A stretch of 8,004 nucleotides of DNA from Rhodoferax sp. (GTDB lineage: Bacteria > Pseudomonadota > Gammaproteobacteria > Burkholderiales > Burkholderiaceae): NCBI GenBank assembly GCA_020048295.1, contig JAIFMT010000034.1:1-8004 (forward strand), in the 5' to 3' direction. Shown in pieces: positions 7,172 to 8,004 of this stretch (positions are counted from its first letter, which is position 1; each line of letters starts with the position of its first letter). A program made the position numbers and the translations under genes. The notes below the pieces were generated by a model. The model was not told the DNA's origin. It searched no databases and was given only the letters and a program-made list of their open reading frames with translations.

Positions 7172-7190
7172 CCCCATCACCTCTTGAAGC

Positions 7191-7475
7191 TTGGCTGATC
7201 TGGCGGACTTTCCAGAAGCTGCAAGAAAACTGGCCGGGTTTGAGTTGTGGCAACTGCAGGCCGGCGCGATGCCCAGCGCCTTTAAGCCCATGGCCACGGT
7301 TGGTGCTGGTGCCTACGAGGTGCGAATCAAGGTGGGTGGCCAGTGGCGCGTGATTTATGTCGCAAAGCACGCCGAGGCGGTCTATGTACTGCACTGCTTG
7401 CAGAAAACCACACAAAAGACGGCCCAGGCTGACATTGAACTGGCGGCAAAGCGGTACAAACTGGTTGGAGTGTGA
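7191..7475 (+). CDS. RelE/HigB-type toxin (phage Gp49-like family), probably 5'-truncated
   Basis: The frame from a TTG at 7191 gives 94 residues resembling the Gp49-like HigB toxins (PF05973). It has D-F-P-E-A-A-R-K near the N-terminus, F-K-P-M (about 31-34), the core W-R-V-I-Y-V-A-K and V-Y-V-L-H-C-L-Q-K, and a C-terminal K-R-Y-K. Members of this family cleave mRNA, often at the ribosome. They usually begin with about 12-15 residues forming a first beta strand that is missing here: an in-frame TGA (7185-7187) lies two codons before the TTG, no RBS is well placed, and upstream sequence shows no homologous start in another frame. The toxin is therefore probably truncated and may be inactive. 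The antitoxin gene follows after 3 bases, the usual toxin-first HigBA order. Confidence 0.72.
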   Translation: MADLADFPEAARKLAGFELWQLQAGAMPSAFKPMATVGAGAYEVRIKVGGQWRVIYVAKHAEAVYVLHCLQKTTQKTAQADIELAAKRYKLVGV

Positions 7476-7478
7476 GTC

Positions 7479-7844
7479 ATGGTCACTGCGTCCAGCGGTA
7501 ACGTGTTTACCGACCTGGGCTTCGACCCTGGCGAGGCGGCCGTCATGGACCTGCATGCTGATCTGATGGCGCGGCTGCGGGTGCTGGTGCAAACGGAGGG
7601 TTGGACTCAGGCACAAGCGGCTGAGCGGTTCGGCATCGCGCAATCGCGGGTCAGTGATCGGCTGCGGGGCAAGTGGGACAAGTTCAGCCTGAACTGGCCC
7701 ATCACCTTGGCGGAGCGTGCACAGCAACTGCAGCTGAGCCAGGGCGTGTTTGCCGCCTATCTGAATGCCAGCATCTCGACCGTGCAAAAGTGGGAAAACG
7801 GTGAAAAAAATCCACCGGTATGGCGCTACGACTGTTGTCGGTGA
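7479..7844 (+). CDS. HTH antitoxin with two helix-turn-helix segments (frameshifted C-terminus)
   Basis: The zero-frame product is 121 residues. Residues 1 to about 75 resemble HTH_37/HigA antitoxins: S-S-G-N-V-F-x-D-L-G-F at 5-15 and an HTH at about 42-64 (T-Q-A-Q-A-A-E-R-F-G-I-A-Q-S-R-V-S-D). Residues about 85-110 resemble a different antitoxin class (YiaG/COG2944-like): L-S-Q-G-V-F-A-A-Y-L-N and S-T-V-Q-K-W-E-N-G. The usual end of the first class (about 90-100 residues in total) is absent, so this looks like a fusion of two HTH antitoxins. The ATG has GGAG 8 bases upstream, within the toxin gene's last codons, so translation is probably coupled. Past codon 111 the zero frame gives an unrelated short tail, whereas the -1 frame continues the second domain's normal ending. 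It should bind the toxin and its own promoter if functional. Confidence 0.7.
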   Translation: MVTASSGNVFTDLGFDPGEAAVMDLHADLMARLRVLVQTEGWTQAQAAERFGIAQSRVSDRLRGKWDKFSLNWPITLAERAQQLQLSQGVFAAYLNASISTVQKWENGEKNPPVWRYDCCR

Positions 7845-7876
7845 TTGAGCGGCGTGGACTGGTAGCGCTGATCTAG
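7805..7876 (+). other. Potential -1 frameshift site and continuation of the antitoxin
   Basis: Within codons 109-111 the sequence is A_AAA_AAT (7805-7811), a pattern that allows tandem -1 slippage, in a run of seven A. In the -1 frame the next codons read S-T-G-M-A-L-R-L-L-S-V-I-E-R-R-G-L-V-A-L and end at TAG 7874-7876, the expected C-terminus of the YiaG-like family, for a 132-residue product. Downstream, GCGCTAC (7823-7829) and GTAGCGC (7862-7868) form a 7-bp stem that could stimulate slippage, with a small inner hairpin CGAC-TGTT-GTCG (7829-7840) as an alternative. A one-base loss from an A8 tract (mutation or sequencing error) explains the data equally well. Confidence 0.5.
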
Positions 7877-7944
7877 GCTCCAGCGTGACTGGCTCAGGCA
7901 TCTTCAATGCATTTCCCCAATTTTCTGTTGGCCGTTTTCTTTTG

Positions 7945-7961
7945 GCTGGAAATAGTTCGAC
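7945..7961 (+). repeat. Right copy of imperfect 17-bp direct repeat flanking the TA module
   Basis: GCTGGAAATAGTTCGAC matches the copy at 7155-7171 at 14 of 17 bases, 790 bases apart. The bases that follow (GCTGACCCAATTA) have the look of an insertion-sequence terminus, but no transposase is present in the window. The rest of 7877-8004 shows no gene I can support. Confidence 0.3.
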
Positions 7962-8004
7962 GCTGACCCAATTACCCTAGCTCAAAAATCGGGGCAAGCC
8001 GTGC

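Noticed and set aside
6965..7297. 110-codon minus-strand ORF across the 6990-7190 gap
   Set aside because: It runs antisense to two coding regions and through the palindromic repeat; no family resemblance or RBS was seen.
7110..7907. 265-codon minus-strand ORF opposite the toxin-antitoxin genes
   Set aside because: The plus-strand toxin and antitoxin have clear family motifs; the opposite frame shows none and is rich in His, Gln and Leu as expected for a shadow.

Overview
The window is GC-rich and densely coded, with protein families and operon style typical of a betaproteobacterium. My best guess is the Comamonadaceae (Rhodoferax/Polaromonas-like), judged from memory of protein resemblance and one intergenic repeat, not from any search.

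Positions 1-4617 (minus strand) hold a branched-chain-amino-acid-type (Liv/HAAT) ABC importer operon. In transcription order it runs: a sigma70-like promoter with an overlapping inverted repeat (4589-4619), a candidate 18-codon leader ORF with a strong ribosome binding site, livH, livM, a damaged livG, an unusual livF, and a metallo-beta-lactamase-fold hydrolase that runs off the left edge. An IclR-family regulator (4675-5487) lies just upstream in the same direction and is the obvious candidate controller. No periplasmic substrate-binding protein is visible, so the substrate is unknown. Two things stand out. The LivF ATPase carries a complete N-terminal hemerythrin (HHE, di-iron) domain in one uninterrupted frame. 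The livG gene has an out-of-frame deletion of roughly 60-70 bases just after Walker B.

Positions 5580-6989 (plus strand, divergent from iclR) encode an exported DUF4139-family protein of unknown function.

Positions 6990-8004 look like accessory DNA. They contain an intergenic palindromic repeat, a RelE/HigB-type toxin gene that appears to lack its 5' end, and an antitoxin gene. The antitoxin looks like a fusion of two different HTH antitoxin types. Its C-terminal end is reached only by a -1 shift at an A_AAA_AAT site. An imperfect 17-base direct repeat flanks this toxin-antitoxin block.

The most novel candidates are the hemerythrin-LivF fusion, with a possible internal start that would also give free LivF, and the two-HTH antitoxin with a potential slippery site.
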